Below are positions 1 through 8,086 of a DNA stretch of 64,000 nt, one piece after another. Positions within the stretch are counted from its first letter, which is position 1, and each line of letters starts with the position of its first letter. Location of the stretch: positions 186,001 through 250,000 of the forward strand of contig JAAWWE010000003.1 in NCBI GenBank assembly GCA_021404525.1. Reading direction: 5' to 3'. Made by a program: the position numbers and the translations under genes. The notes beneath the pieces were generated by a model that worked only from the letters and a program-made list of their open reading frames with translations, did not search any database and had not been told where the DNA came from. The DNA is from Rhodobiaceae bacterium (GTDB lineage Bacteria; Pseudomonadota; Alphaproteobacteria; Parvibaculales; Parvibaculaceae).

Positions 1-185
1 ATGGCATTGAATTGGCCCGGCGCGCTGCTGAGCTGGACCCGACACTCAAGATCATGTTCATCACCGGTTTTGCGGCTGTTGCGCTCAATCCGGAATCTGA
101 GACACCCAAGGATGCGAAAGTGCTTTCCAAGCCCTTCCACCTGCGCGATCTGGTCGATGAAGTTGATCGTCTGATGGCAGCCTAG
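1..185 (+). CDS. cpdR: Response regulator CpdR, C-terminal part (5' end cut by window)
   Basis: The open frame enters at the window edge and stops at 183-185. It encodes the last 60 or so residues of a single-domain receiver. The segments KIMFITGFAAVAL and VLSKPFHLRDLV are near-identical to what I recall of alphaproteobacterial CpdR, including the conserved Lys-Pro pair after beta-5; the phospho-acceptor Asp lies upstream of the window. In Caulobacter, unphosphorylated CpdR brings ClpXP to the pole and delivers cell-cycle substrates for proteolysis. No output domain follows, which fits a stand-alone adaptor. No clear terminator is seen after the stop. Confidence 0.85.
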   Translation, partial: GIELARRAAELDPTLKIMFITGFAAVALNPESETPKDAKVLSKPFHLRDLVDEVDRLMAA

Positions 186-224
186 AGCGGCCACAGATTT
201 CTTCACTGAAATCGCCTGGACGGC

Positions 225-253
225 TTGCGTCTCCCCCCTATTCCCGATATTAC
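225..253 (+). promoter_or_regulatory. Candidate sigma70-type promoter for the tRNA-Val
   Basis: TTGCGT (225-230) and TATTAC (248-253) are 17 bases apart, about 65 bases upstream of the tRNA. The match is partial, so this is a tentative reading. Nothing else is recognised in 186-318. Confidence 0.3.
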
Positions 254-318
254 GTGCCGTCCGGTCAGCATAGCTGAAGGTAGTTATTCCGCCGATTTTC
301 GGCACTGACCATATGGAA

Positions 319-393
319 GGGCGATTAGCTCAGCGGGAGAGCGCCTCGTTGACATCGAGGAGGTCACTGGTTCAATCCCAGTATCGCCCACCA
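319..393 (+). tRNA. tRNA-Val (anticodon GAC)
   Basis: A full cloverleaf can be folded. The acceptor arm gggcgat (319-325) pairs with atcgccc (383-389), followed by discriminator A390 and an encoded CCA (391-393). The anticodon stem CCTCG/CGAGG encloses loop TTGACAT with anticodon GAC at 351-353, giving valine. The T-arm carries GGTTCAATCC. A T-rich run follows but without a clear hairpin. The gene stands alone and no integrase or attachment-site repeat is seen beside it. Confidence 0.95.
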
Positions 394-456
394 TTTTTCT
401 TTTACCTACGCCATCCATTTGACGCGACGATGAGTCCTTAGTCCTGGCGGGCTTTC

Positions 457-527
457 TGGTCTAACCTGATTAGATTATCAAATATGATTCTGACCCCAGC
501 AATACGATCTGGGGTGGCCTTAGACCA
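457..527 (+). promoter_or_regulatory. Nested inverted repeats upstream of the tetR gene
   Basis: TGGTCTAA (457-464) is the exact reverse complement of TTAGACCA (520-527). Inside them ACCCCAG (493-499) pairs with CTGGGGT (509-515). The left arm also has a near partner TTAGA at 470-474, giving a short operator-like TCTAA-N5-TTAGA. The block ends 14 bases before the tetR start codon. It could be an autoregulatory operator pair or a leader hairpin; the sequence alone does not decide. Confidence 0.4.
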
Positions 528-541
528 AAGACGAGATTCTC

Positions 542-1174
542 ATGGCTGATGAGACTGCCTCCAAATCACCCAATCGAAGTTCGCGGCGGCGCGCGAAGAG
601 CCGGGCTGCGCTTATTGAGGCTGCTCGGGAAACCATGAGCGTCAAAGGTGTTGATGCGACAACGATCGCAGATATCACCGAAGCCGCGGATCTGGGCTTT
701 GGTACCTTTTATAACCACTTTAAGTCCAAAGACGAGATTGTCGATGCTGCGATGGCAGATATGGTTGAGCGGCTGGGCGATGAGATTGATGAGCTGATTG
801 CGCCGATTGAGGATCCCTTCTTTGCGCAGATCGTCGCGTGGCATCAGGTTGTGAGTTTGACTGTCGCCGAGCCTATCTGGGGCTGGTTTGTGCTTCGCTC
901 CTCGAAGACGCTCAACATGTTGAACGAGGGATTGATGGGGCGCTTCCGTCGGGATGTCGAAAAAGCCGTCGACGCAGGTGAGTTCACAGTGAGCGACATC
1001 GATGTGGTCGCAAACCTTGTGGGTGGCGGAGTTCTGTCGCTTGTGAATGCTCGTCTGTCTGGCGTGATCGACGATGCACAGGTGTCAGAGGGGTTGGCGA
1101 TGCTGGTGACCCATCTGGGGATCACGCCGGAGAATGCCCGGAAGCTGATTGCGAAACCAATCCCATCACTTTGA
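542..1174 (+). CDS. TetR/AcrR family transcriptional regulator
   Basis: 210 residues. A basic N-terminal tail is followed by a TetR helix-turn-helix at about residues 20-65, with the typical signature GFGTFYNHFKSKDE closing the recognition helix; the remainder is a helical ligand-binding domain. It converges on the ring-cleavage operon, the two stop codons being only a few bases apart (1174 and 1178), so it is a reasonable but unproven local repressor for that operon. The nested inverted repeats at 457-527 suggest autoregulation. Effector unknown. The ATG at 542 directly precedes the conserved domain at normal distance. Confidence 0.85.
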   Translation: MADETASKSPNRSSRRRAKSRAALIEAARETMSVKGVDATTIADITEAADLGFGTFYNHFKSKDEIVDAAMADMVERLGDEIDELIAPIEDPFFAQIVAWHQVVSLTVAEPIWGWFVLRSSKTLNMLNEGLMGRFRRDVEKAVDAGEFTVSDIDVVANLVGGGVLSLVNARLSGVIDDAQVSEGLAMLVTHLGITPENARKLIAKPIPSL

Positions 1175-1177
1175 GCT

Positions 1178-2746
1178 TTAAGATGCGTAGATTGCCTGAA
1201 AGTTCTTTAGAGCTTCAGCCGCGTCTTCCCTATTGAACATGGCTGCTGTGAAGCGGTCCGGGCGCAGGAGGACGAAGGGTGGGCAGGTTCCCTTCCACTG
1301 AGTCAGTGCGCCGGTTATGTCTTTCAGCGTTGAACCAGATGGGGCGTCCTTGGGTGCGACCCATACAAACGCTGCTCCCAGCTCCGCGCATAGGGCTTTC
1401 GCCTCTTCGCTGAGACCTGTTTCCGGGTCGGCGCCAATTCCCAGCACAATAAACCCTTCGGGCAGGAATTCATCCATATAGGCTTGTCTGCCGGTTGCGT
1501 CTTCGACTTTGGGTTGGACGATCATCTCGCCGCTGTGGGGGGACGCGCCAGCTCCCTCCCAGACGAATAGTCCATCGTCCAGTTGTGGGACCACAAAGAA
1601 TGAACGTCTCAACGCTTCCCTGCTGAATTCGAACGAGTTGGCCACCGTAAGCACCACATCTCTGAGCCAGGCTTTGACCTTAGATGTGGGCATAATGATG
1701 GCGCCCAGGCGGTTTGCGACCTTGGTCAGTTTTACAACATGGTCGCGGCGTTCTGACTGGTACGTGTCGAGGATAGCGGTGTTTGCATCGCCTTTTACGA
1801 CCGAAGCCAGCTTCCAGCTTAAGTTCACGGCATCGCGGATGCCTGAATTCATGCCCTGACCGGCGAAAGGCGGCATCATGTGGGCAGCGTCGCCAGCAAT
1901 GAACAAACGTCCATCGCGATATTGTTCGGCAACGATTGAGTTGAAGTTGTAAACGCACTTCCGGAGCATCGTGACTTGCGAGGGGTCAGTATGGGGCGCA
2001 AGCAACTCGTTGATGCGGTCCGGGTTGAGAAACTCTTCCTCGGTTTCTCCTTCATGCAGCATCCACTCCCACCGACGGTGTTTTTGCTTCTTTTTCATCG
2101 TCATGGCTGGACGCGCGGGGTCACAGAAAAAACGACAATCTACCCAATCGTCCAATTGTGGGTCGATCGTATCGATCACCAGCCATGCTTCAGGATTTGA
2201 AAACCCTTCCATCTGGATATTTGAGCTCCGGCGGACCAGGGATCGGCCACCGCCACACCCCACAAGATATTGCGCGCGTGCCTCAAAAGCTTCGCCATCT
2301 TTTGTTCTGCCCCGCGCCGTTGCGTGGCTTTCGGTTTGTGAAACCTCTTCAACCTTGTGGTTGAAAAGTACGTTCACATGGTCGAAGCGCTCCGTGCCAC
2401 TCAGCAATTGTTGCTCGAAGATTGGTTGAATGAAGCTGGACATTTGTGCCTTGCCATAAGGCGACTCTCCCACCTCAACATCCATGATGGTGCGGCCATT
2501 GGCATTCAGGTAGTCGAGATGGAATCCCTGCATCATGTCAGCGGACGCAATCTCTTCCAGACCCATGGTCTGTAGCGCTCGCCCAATTTCGACATCCAGG
2601 CCGATGGCGCGAGGTTCCTCCACCGTTGTCGGGTTTTGTTCAAGCACCAGTGTTCGTATGCCATAAACACCCAGCAGATTGGCCATCGATAGGCCAACCG
2701 GGCCGGCGCCTTTGATAATGATGTCAGCTTCAAGTTGATGTGTCAC
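1178..2746 (-). CDS. FAD-dependent aromatic-ring monooxygenase, MhpA/PheA-like
   Basis: A GTG at 2746 gives 522 residues and begins 14 bases after the FAH gene stop; the longer frame to 2821 would run into that gene, so the GTG is preferred. The N-terminal Rossmann motif GAGPVG lies at residues 13-18. The FAD-ribityl motif GDAAHMMPPFAGQG and a C-terminal thioredoxin-like domain ending in LLRPDRFTAAMF are present, as in 3-(3-hydroxyphenyl)propionate and phenol hydroxylases. The mid-protein DG motif, normally GCDGGRS, reads GCGGGRSLVR here, so its conserved Asp is replaced by Gly. Expected role: NAD(P)H-dependent ortho-hydroxylation of a phenolic substrate, feeding the dioxygenase encoded first in the operon. 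Substrate not predictable. Confidence 0.85.
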   Translation of the reverse strand: MTHQLEADIIIKGAGPVGLSMANLLGVYGIRTLVLEQNPTTVEEPRAIGLDVEIGRALQTMGLEEIASADMMQGFHLDYLNANGRTIMDVEVGESPYGKAQMSSFIQPIFEQQLLSGTERFDHVNVLFNHKVEEVSQTESHATARGRTKDGEAFEARAQYLVGCGGGRSLVRRSSNIQMEGFSNPEAWLVIDTIDPQLDDWVDCRFFCDPARPAMTMKKKQKHRRWEWMLHEGETEEEFLNPDRINELLAPHTDPSQVTMLRKCVYNFNSIVAEQYRDGRLFIAGDAAHMMPPFAGQGMNSGIRDAVNLSWKLASVVKGDANTAILDTYQSERRDHVVKLTKVANRLGAIIMPTSKVKAWLRDVVLTVANSFEFSREALRRSFFVVPQLDDGLFVWEGAGASPHSGEMIVQPKVEDATGRQAYMDEFLPEGFIVLGIGADPETGLSEEAKALCAELGAAFVWVAPKDAPSGSTLKDITGALTQWKGTCPPFVLLRPDRFTAAMFNREDAAEALKNFQAIYAS

Positions 2747-2759
2747 AAGGAGCCCCTGC

Positions 2760-3722
2760 TTATCCCTGAACGATTTTGTTGGTTTGGGTGCCGAGGTCCA
2801 AGGCGCCGTCTTCGGTTGCAATGCGAGATTGAATGACGTCGCCAGGTCTCAGGAAGGCTGGGTTCTCCACATTTTTCTTGATGAAGATTCCCCACTTTTT
2901 TGCTTCTGGGATCAGTTTGGACATAAACATGAGCAATTTGCTTTTTGGGGCCTGCATGGCGACGCCGCCCGGCGTGCCGGTGGCGAGTAGGTCACCCTCT
3001 GCAAAGTCCTGAACACCGGAGAGTTCTGTCAGCGTCTCAGGTGGTTGGAAAAACAAATCATCGGCGAGGGCGTCCTGACGACCTTTACCGTTTACAAAAA
3101 GCTGTAGCCGCAGTTTCGGGAAATGCTTGACGTCTTCCTGATCAATGAGTGTGAGCCACGGACCTGTTGGGCCAAAGGTACGGTAGGATTTGCCTTTGTA
3201 GAACTGCCATTGGGGAAGCTGCACGTCGCGGGCAGAAATGTCGTTGTTGACCACGAGTGCTGCCACATAGTCGGCGAGGTTGTCCCAGGTGACCTGGACC
3301 GGTCCATCAATCTTCTTCCCAAACACGAGGCCGAGTTCAAGTTCGTAATCGAGCAGTTTTACATGTGCCGGCCGTATGACGTCTGTATTGGGTGGTGCAA
3401 TACAGGATGACGCTTTGCGGAAGATCATATTGAAGGTTTGGGTCTCCGGATCGACGCCACTTTCCACGAGATGAGAGACGTAGTTCGTTCCCTGGCAGAC
3501 ATATTGCTGGTTCTGTGTCACCGGGGAGAGCAATGCGACGTGGTCGAGGGGGATGTTATTTTCCGTGCCCGCGGCAGCGATGGTTCGCGCTTCTTCGCGA
3601 CCCTGTCGGATGAAGTCTCCAGTTGTCTCATAGGTGCCAACGAGCGGTGTTAGGCCTCCGTCAGCGACAACACCCCACCCGATATTTCCATTCAACTCGT
3701 AACGCGCAACATTGATTGCCAT
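2760..3722 (-). CDS. Fumarylacetoacetate hydrolase family protein
   Basis: 320 residues with the FAH catalytic fold. Metal ligands are visible in LLDYELELGLVFG (two Glu) and in VVNNDISARDVQ (Asp); an LATGTPGGV segment follows as in the family. In ring-fission pathways such enzymes hydrolyse or hydrate the acyl chain of the meta-cleavage product. It is the middle gene of the minus-strand operon, 34 bases after the dioxygenase and 14 bases before the monooxygenase. Assignment to hydrolase, hydratase or decarboxylase cannot be made from sequence alone. Confidence 0.85.
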   Translation of the reverse strand: MAINVARYELNGNIGWGVVADGGLTPLVGTYETTGDFIRQGREEARTIAAAGTENNIPLDHVALLSPVTQNQQYVCQGTNYVSHLVESGVDPETQTFNMIFRKASSCIAPPNTDVIRPAHVKLLDYELELGLVFGKKIDGPVQVTWDNLADYVAALVVNNDISARDVQLPQWQFYKGKSYRTFGPTGPWLTLIDQEDVKHFPKLRLQLFVNGKGRQDALADDLFFQPPETLTELSGVQDFAEGDLLATGTPGGVAMQAPKSKLLMFMSKLIPEAKKWGIFIKKNVENPAFLRPGDVIQSRIATEDGALDLGTQTNKIVQG

Positions 3723-3756
3723 GGTGCATTTCTCTTTTGTTTGAATATGAAGATCT

Positions 3757-4869
3757 TTAGAGCCAAGGCCGGGCTTTGCGACCGGTCATCGCCAACAACA
3801 GTTTCATTTTCTTGAGGGTGAAACTGGGGATTGTTCGCAGATTGTGGATAGTTTCTAGGATGAAGCCGAGACTGAGGTGCGGCTTTGTGAAGGTTGTGGG
3901 GAAGTCCTCGCCCCACTGATACAGACCTTGCGTGCTTAGTGGGTGATAGCCGGTTTCATATTCAGATGTGTAGACGTCACCATCTGCGTAGTGCTCAAAC
4001 TTAAAACCATCCTGATCTGACCAATAGTCAAAAACCTGACTGCCTAAGATGTGGCGCCCAATACCCCATTCATGTTTATGACCTTTTTGTTTTAACACCT
4101 GCTGTCCCAGGCCAACCGCATCCAGGTCGTATACCTCGAAGGCGGAATGCTCATATCCCTTGACCGGATAGGTGCCCAGCACGATGGAGTGATGGTCGGC
4201 GGGGTGTTCGCCGCGATCAAACCTGTTGAACGCAAGTGCTGGGGTCCCATCATCAAGACAAAGAACATCCGTTGAGATGAGGCCGAGACGTGTTTTGTAC
4301 CATTCCATTGACGTCTCGAAGTCAGGGGTCATTACGGCAACATGACCGAGCCTTGCAATGTCTGGTGGCGTTAGAGGTGCACGCTGGCCCTGATTGATGC
4401 GTACCTTTTCTTCAGGCGTGTTATGCGCCTGCGCCTTTCTCATGGGTTGTTGGATTTGCGGTGCACGGTTGAAGATTGCATCAACTGTAAAGCCGTTCGG
4501 GTCGGTCAGGCGAACTCGCTCGCCGCCACCTGGTCCTTCAACTGTATCTATGGTCACTCCGTCATGAGTGGCAAGAGCTTCGAGGTCATCATGGCTTTTC
4601 ATCTCGACACCCAGCCCCAGGTAAGCTGCTTTTGGAGCCTTTTCCACAACGATGAAATAGGGGCTTGAACCAGCGCCCCGGACATAGAGCCTGTCGGGTG
4701 TTTGCTCTGCGATCACAAACCCGAAGTCTTTGAAAAAGGCAGCTTGTTCTTCGAGGTCGGGTTTGCCAAAGCGAAGATATGCGATGTCCCATGCTTTGGT
4801 GATGGGCGACGCGATCCGGTCTACCCTGCGGGGGTCAACGGGAAGTGTTTCTTCCAGTGAGAAATCCAT
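3757..4869 (-). CDS. Extradiol ring-cleavage dioxygenase (two VOC domains)
   Basis: 370 residues made of two glyoxalase/VOC modules. The C-terminal module carries the 2-His-1-Glu iron facial triad: His in LGHVAVMTPDF, His in KHEWGIGRH, and Glu in FKFEHYADGD; the N-terminal module is structural. This is the pattern of type I extradiol enzymes such as 2,3-dihydroxybiphenyl or catechol 2,3-dioxygenases. It is the first gene of the operon with hydrolase and monooxygenase, so the pathway would be hydroxylation, meta-cleavage, then C-C or ester hydrolysis. The N-terminus is about 50 residues longer than many relatives, but no better start is obvious. Confidence 0.85.
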   Translation of the reverse strand: MDFSLEETLPVDPRRVDRIASPITKAWDIAYLRFGKPDLEEQAAFFKDFGFVIAEQTPDRLYVRGAGSSPYFIVVEKAPKAAYLGLGVEMKSHDDLEALATHDGVTIDTVEGPGGGERVRLTDPNGFTVDAIFNRAPQIQQPMRKAQAHNTPEEKVRINQGQRAPLTPPDIARLGHVAVMTPDFETSMEWYKTRLGLISTDVLCLDDGTPALAFNRFDRGEHPADHHSIVLGTYPVKGYEHSAFEVYDLDAVGLGQQVLKQKGHKHEWGIGRHILGSQVFDYWSDQDGFKFEHYADGDVYTSEYETGYHPLSTQGLYQWGEDFPTTFTKPHLSLGFILETIHNLRTIPSFTLKKMKLLLAMTGRKARPWL

Positions 4870-4941
4870 GTCGTTGGCTCCTGAACATATGGGGTGACCA
4901 CCTTTCCAGAAACGTAGTCATTGTGAGAAACAAGTCAATAG

Positions 4942-4955
4942 TGATGATATCATCA
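4942..4955. promoter_or_regulatory. Perfect 14-bp palindrome TGATGATATCATCA
   Basis: A perfect dyad in the AT-rich divergent region between the dioxygenase and PNPOx-like genes. It lies 72 bases upstream of the dioxygenase start and is followed by a repeated AATATT motif. Position and symmetry fit a regulator-binding site, but no regulator can be assigned. Confidence 0.45.
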
Positions 4956-5003
4956 GAAAATGAAATATTGTAATATTGATAATTATTCTCATAACTGAAT
5001 TGT

Positions 5004-5029
5004 CCTCCTGACAGAATGTTGTCAGGAGG
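5004..5029. promoter_or_regulatory. 10-bp inverted repeat, candidate operator or leader hairpin
   Basis: CCTCCTGACA (5004-5013) and TGTCAGGAGG (5020-5029) are perfect arms around a six-base loop. It is 46 bases upstream of the ATG at 5075. It could be a protein-binding dyad or, if transcribed rightward, a hairpin in the mRNA leader. No T-tract follows, so it is not a terminator. Confidence 0.5.
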
Positions 5030-5074
5030 CTGTCAGTATTGTGCAATACCAGAGAAAACCATGGGAGAACGACG

Positions 5075-5695
5075 ATGAGTAATGTCTTGAAGAGCGAAGC
5101 GGACCTGAGAGAGCATTATGCAACCCCGATGGCTGGTACAATCGACAAACAGCTCGATCATGTGGAGAAACACTGTGCGTCTTTCATTCGCCTGTCTCCG
5201 TTTGTTTGTATCGGAACCTCGCGCGATGGCGCTTTGCCGGATGTATCTCCAAAAGGCGGTGAGCCTGGGTTCGTTAAAGTTCAGGACCCAAAGACGTTGT
5301 TGCTACCAGACTGGCCCGGCAATAATCGTCTCGACACGCTTACGAATGTGGTTTCTTCAGGCAGCGTAGGTCTTTTGTTTTTTATTCCTGGAATAAATGA
5401 CTTGTTGCGCGTCAACGGGCGGGCTGAGGTGTCGGTGGACCCTGCGCATACGGGACAGTTTGAAATGCGGGGGCGAAATCCGCGGAGCGTGCTCGTGATC
5501 CACGTTGAAGAGGCGTATCTGCATTGCACGAAAGCGCTTGTCAGGTCAGGCCTTTGGGATGTTGAAAAACAGGTCGAACGATCTGTACTGCCAAGCACCG
5601 GAGAGATGTACCGAGATCAGTTGGCTCTTGATGGTGTTCCTGCTGAGGTCATTGATCAGGCACTGGATGAGAGCGAGAAGAACGATATTTACTAG
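5075..5695 (+). CDS. Pyridoxamine 5'-phosphate oxidase family protein (MSMEG_1061-like)
   Basis: 206 residues from the ATG at 5075, which follows GGGAGAACGACG; a TTG at 5039 would add 12 unsupported residues. The flavin-binding split-barrel is recognisable from CIGTSRDGALPDVSPKGGEPGF and LLPDWPGNNRLDTLTN segments, conserved in the PNPOx-like family that binds FMN or F420-type cofactors. It is transcribed divergently from the ring-cleavage operon and may share its control region. Its reaction is unknown; an oxidoreductase role in the same catabolism is inference. Confidence 0.8.
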   Translation: MSNVLKSEADLREHYATPMAGTIDKQLDHVEKHCASFIRLSPFVCIGTSRDGALPDVSPKGGEPGFVKVQDPKTLLLPDWPGNNRLDTLTNVVSSGSVGLLFFIPGINDLLRVNGRAEVSVDPAHTGQFEMRGRNPRSVLVIHVEEAYLHCTKALVRSGLWDVEKQVERSVLPSTGEMYRDQLALDGVPAEVIDQALDESEKNDIY

Positions 5696-5797
5696 AGCCG
5701 GTCATGTTTTGATTGAATGGGAGGAACTGCTCTGATCCCATTTTTCGCTTTTCCGGACGCTGAAGTGTGGCAACTTTAGCGGGAAACGCTGAGACAA

Positions 5798-5829
5798 AAA
5801 AAGGCGGCCTACGAGGCCGCCTTTTTCTT
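5798..5829. terminator. Bidirectional Rho-independent terminator
   Basis: AAAGGCGGCCT (5800-5810) and AGGCCGCCTTT (5814-5824) form an 11-bp stem with a 3-base loop. A T-tract follows on the plus strand and an A-tract precedes it, so it can serve both convergent genes (PNPOx-like and outer-membrane protein). Confidence 0.9.
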
Positions 5830-5845
5830 TTCAATCTGTCCGGGG

Positions 5846-7054
5846 TCAGAAGTAGCGAGCAACCCTTAGCTGTACAAAGTCGTCGTCGACAAACGAGAAG
5901 GATGGGTCGGTCGCCTCTATGTTTCCAAAAAAGCGGCCCTCGAGCGAAACGAAATAGTCGTCGCCAAAACGTCGCTCTGCTTCGAGCGAAAGGCTTGTCG
6001 CCTGAGTATCCATGTCGATCACAGACGCAAGAAGTACGGCTGTTGATGCTTCGTCATTGGCGGTCCAGCGGAGCCCGGCGACTGCATCGTTCGCAAATGT
6101 ATTCGCCGCATTGGCGCCGCGGTCATCCCAGATATATTCAGCGACGATCCCCAAATCGTATGCCGTGTCGAAAATCTGGTAAAACGTATATTCGATGCCG
6201 CCAGTGGCTTGAATGCGTTCTTCGCCCAACTCACGGCGCCAGAAACCTTCAAATTTGTACAACCACGCATCCTTGGTCGCCTGTACATCAATCGAGGCTT
6301 GCTTGATCTGTGGATAAAGCGGGATGAGAACAGGGTTGCCTCCGGCATCTAGACCCGGAATGAGCACAGGGTCTCGTCCGGTGCCCTGGAAATAAGCCAC
6401 ACCCACATCCCAGTCTTCAAAGGTGTTTGAGTATCGGGTTGCAAAGTCCAGATGTTGGCGCTTGTCACTGCTGCCATACATGGTCTGGGTTTCATCGACC
6501 GGGATATCAAAGGAGGGGCGCCCGCTCATGCTGGGGAAGGTGCGCTCGCGGAAATAGGGGAGCAGGTAGAAATCGAAGATGCCGAAATCCTGGACGGTGG
6601 AGACGGCGACCATGGGTTGCCCCAGCTTCTCTTCTCCATCAAGGCTCTCGACTTGGTCTGTCTGGTTGATGATGTCGACCAGGTGAGCGACTTCGGTGAC
6701 GCCCCAGAAGACTTTGTCGATGCCAACCCGGAACTCCCAATCACCCGTTATGTAGGAGTATTTGAGTTCCCTAATATCAGCGTGTGTTCTGTTGCCATCA
6801 TTCTGGTCGAGTCTGGCAAATGGTTTGAAAACAACAAACTGATCGCCATTGTCCCAGAAGGCTTCTGCTGTCGCCTCAATGGCGACAGAGCTGTTGAAGC
6901 GTTTTTGTCCGGCGACATTCCCGCGGCTCGGGAATACTTGAAACTCAGGTTCGACATATCCTGTAAACTCAAAATCTGCCGCGATAGATGGCGCCGTCGT
7001 GACCAGGCCGCAGGAAATCACGCCGGCGACGCATGCTGTCTGTAGCTTCTTCAT
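5846..7054 (-). CDS. Outer-membrane beta-barrel protein of RND locus A
   Basis: 402 residues. A signal peptide ending in APSIAA is followed by an aromatic-rich, alternating-strand sequence and a C-terminal strand ending VARYF, the terminal Phe being typical for BAM-assembled barrels. A strong Shine-Dalgarno (GGGAGGGG) precedes the ATG. It lies downstream of the LolA-like and RND genes, a grouping seen for DUF1302-type and related porin-like proteins. It probably supplies the outer-membrane step of that system, but no substrate-specific motif is recognised. A terminator sits between it and the upstream gene. Confidence 0.7.
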   Translation of the reverse strand: MKKLQTACVAGVISCGLVTTAPSIAADFEFTGYVEPEFQVFPSRGNVAGQKRFNSSVAIEATAEAFWDNGDQFVVFKPFARLDQNDGNRTHADIRELKYSYITGDWEFRVGIDKVFWGVTEVAHLVDIINQTDQVESLDGEEKLGQPMVAVSTVQDFGIFDFYLLPYFRERTFPSMSGRPSFDIPVDETQTMYGSSDKRQHLDFATRYSNTFEDWDVGVAYFQGTGRDPVLIPGLDAGGNPVLIPLYPQIKQASIDVQATKDAWLYKFEGFWRRELGEERIQATGGIEYTFYQIFDTAYDLGIVAEYIWDDRGANAANTFANDAVAGLRWTANDEASTAVLLASVIDMDTQATSLSLEAERRFGDDYFVSLEGRFFGNIEATDPSFSFVDDDFVQLRVARYF

Positions 7055-7079
7055 TATTCCCCTCCCAGCAGGGCAACCT

Positions 7080-7114
7080 AAAAAAACAGGCGGGCGTTGT
7101 TGGAGCGCCCGCCT
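7080..7114 (-). terminator. Rho-independent terminator between LolA-like and barrel genes
   Basis: AGGCGGGCG (7088-7096) pairs with CGCCCGCCT (7106-7114). Read on the minus strand, the stem is followed by CTG and seven T residues. It lies just after the LolA-like stop and before the barrel gene start, so it would reduce read-through into the last gene. Confidence 0.8.
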
Positions 7115-7133
7115 CTAAATGCTTATGGAATCT

Positions 7134-8072
7134 TTACCGCGCACGTTTCAGTGCGTTGGTGGTGAAATCTGATTCCGTGAGACCAGCCTGGAAAACGAAA
7201 TCGCTCCAGACAAGGCGTGTGTTTTTCCCAGTCTGATGGTTTTCCATGAACAAATCGTGGGCACGCCAGTGTTTGCCCTCATAGAGCTGATAGTCAGTCA
7301 TTGTGAGGGTTTTCAGAAGCTGGTCTTTGCGGTCGTAATACTCGACTTTTCGTGGCTGATAGTCGGTTGTATCCGTCCAGGCGATCTGGCGTGTGTAGCC
7401 GGAGTGTTCGTAAAGCGGCGTTCGCTCTGACACATGGCATATGCGCTCGCCGCAGGGCTCATCGCGCAGCCAGTTGTAGGAGTATTTGCCGACTTCCTGA
7501 GCGGAGAAATCTTCGAACGCAAATTCAGATCCCATGAACGGGCCTGACTTATTAACCGAAGATATGCGTTTCACGCGCTTTACGGCTGGCAGGTACATCC
7601 ATTGATCATCGGGATCTAGGATACGAGCGTGGGACAGCAGAGCGGTGCCGTCTACGTCGCGGGGTTTGTCAAAAACGATCAAGCTCCAGTCACCCAGATT
7701 TTCCTCAGTAATCTCAAGCACCATATTGCGGAGTTCCCGCTCGCTTGTTTCGCCATAGGCGTTGGTGAGGATCATCTGCATGTTGGCTGATGTGTTGCCG
7801 AAGCCTATATCGCGGCGTTCTGTTTCCTGCGCAATGGCAAGGCCTCTTGCGGCAGGGTCCTCAGCGCCGGGGAGCGTATCAAGCCCTGCCAGCTCTTCTG
7901 CGATTGCTGTTGAAATGCCGACGGGCAAGATGACAAGCATGGCGGCAATGGCCCAAGCCAGGACCAGGTTATGTAGGTTCAGCGCGTTCATATGCATGGG
8001 CTGATTTTCCTCTTTCAAGTTTGTCGTGAGGCGCACGATAGGATTAGCGTCCAGGATTGAAAAGCGAGTCAT
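7134..8072 (-). CDS. Outer-membrane lipoprotein-sorting-type (LolA-like) periplasmic protein
   Basis: 312 residues from the ATG at 8072, which has a GGGAG ribosome site; a second start at 7997, also with a GAGG site, would place the signal sequence (LVLAWAIAAMLVILPVGIS) at the N-terminus. The mature part resembles the LolA-like family (PF17131) with YLPAVKRVKRISS, FMGSEFAFEDFS and KVEYYDRKDQLLKTL. Such proteins have a half-barrel that can hold acyl chains. It sits 14 bases after the RND gene, so a periplasmic lipid shuttle between RND pump and outer-membrane barrel is the natural inference. No lipobox is seen. Confidence 0.75.
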   Translation of the reverse strand: MTRFSILDANPIVRLTTNLKEENQPMHMNALNLHNLVLAWAIAAMLVILPVGISTAIAEELAGLDTLPGAEDPAARGLAIAQETERRDIGFGNTSANMQMILTNAYGETSERELRNMVLEITEENLGDWSLIVFDKPRDVDGTALLSHARILDPDDQWMYLPAVKRVKRISSVNKSGPFMGSEFAFEDFSAQEVGKYSYNWLRDEPCGERICHVSERTPLYEHSGYTRQIAWTDTTDYQPRKVEYYDRKDQLLKTLTMTDYQLYEGKHWRAHDLFMENHQTGKNTRLVWSDFVFQAGLTESDFTTNALKRAR

Positions 8073-8086
8073 GTTTTGATCTCCCT

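Noticed and set aside
319-393. tRNA-Val as a possible integration site for a genomic island
   Set aside because: No integrase, no repeat of the tRNA 3' end, and neighbouring genes look like chromosomal core or ordinary accessory genes.
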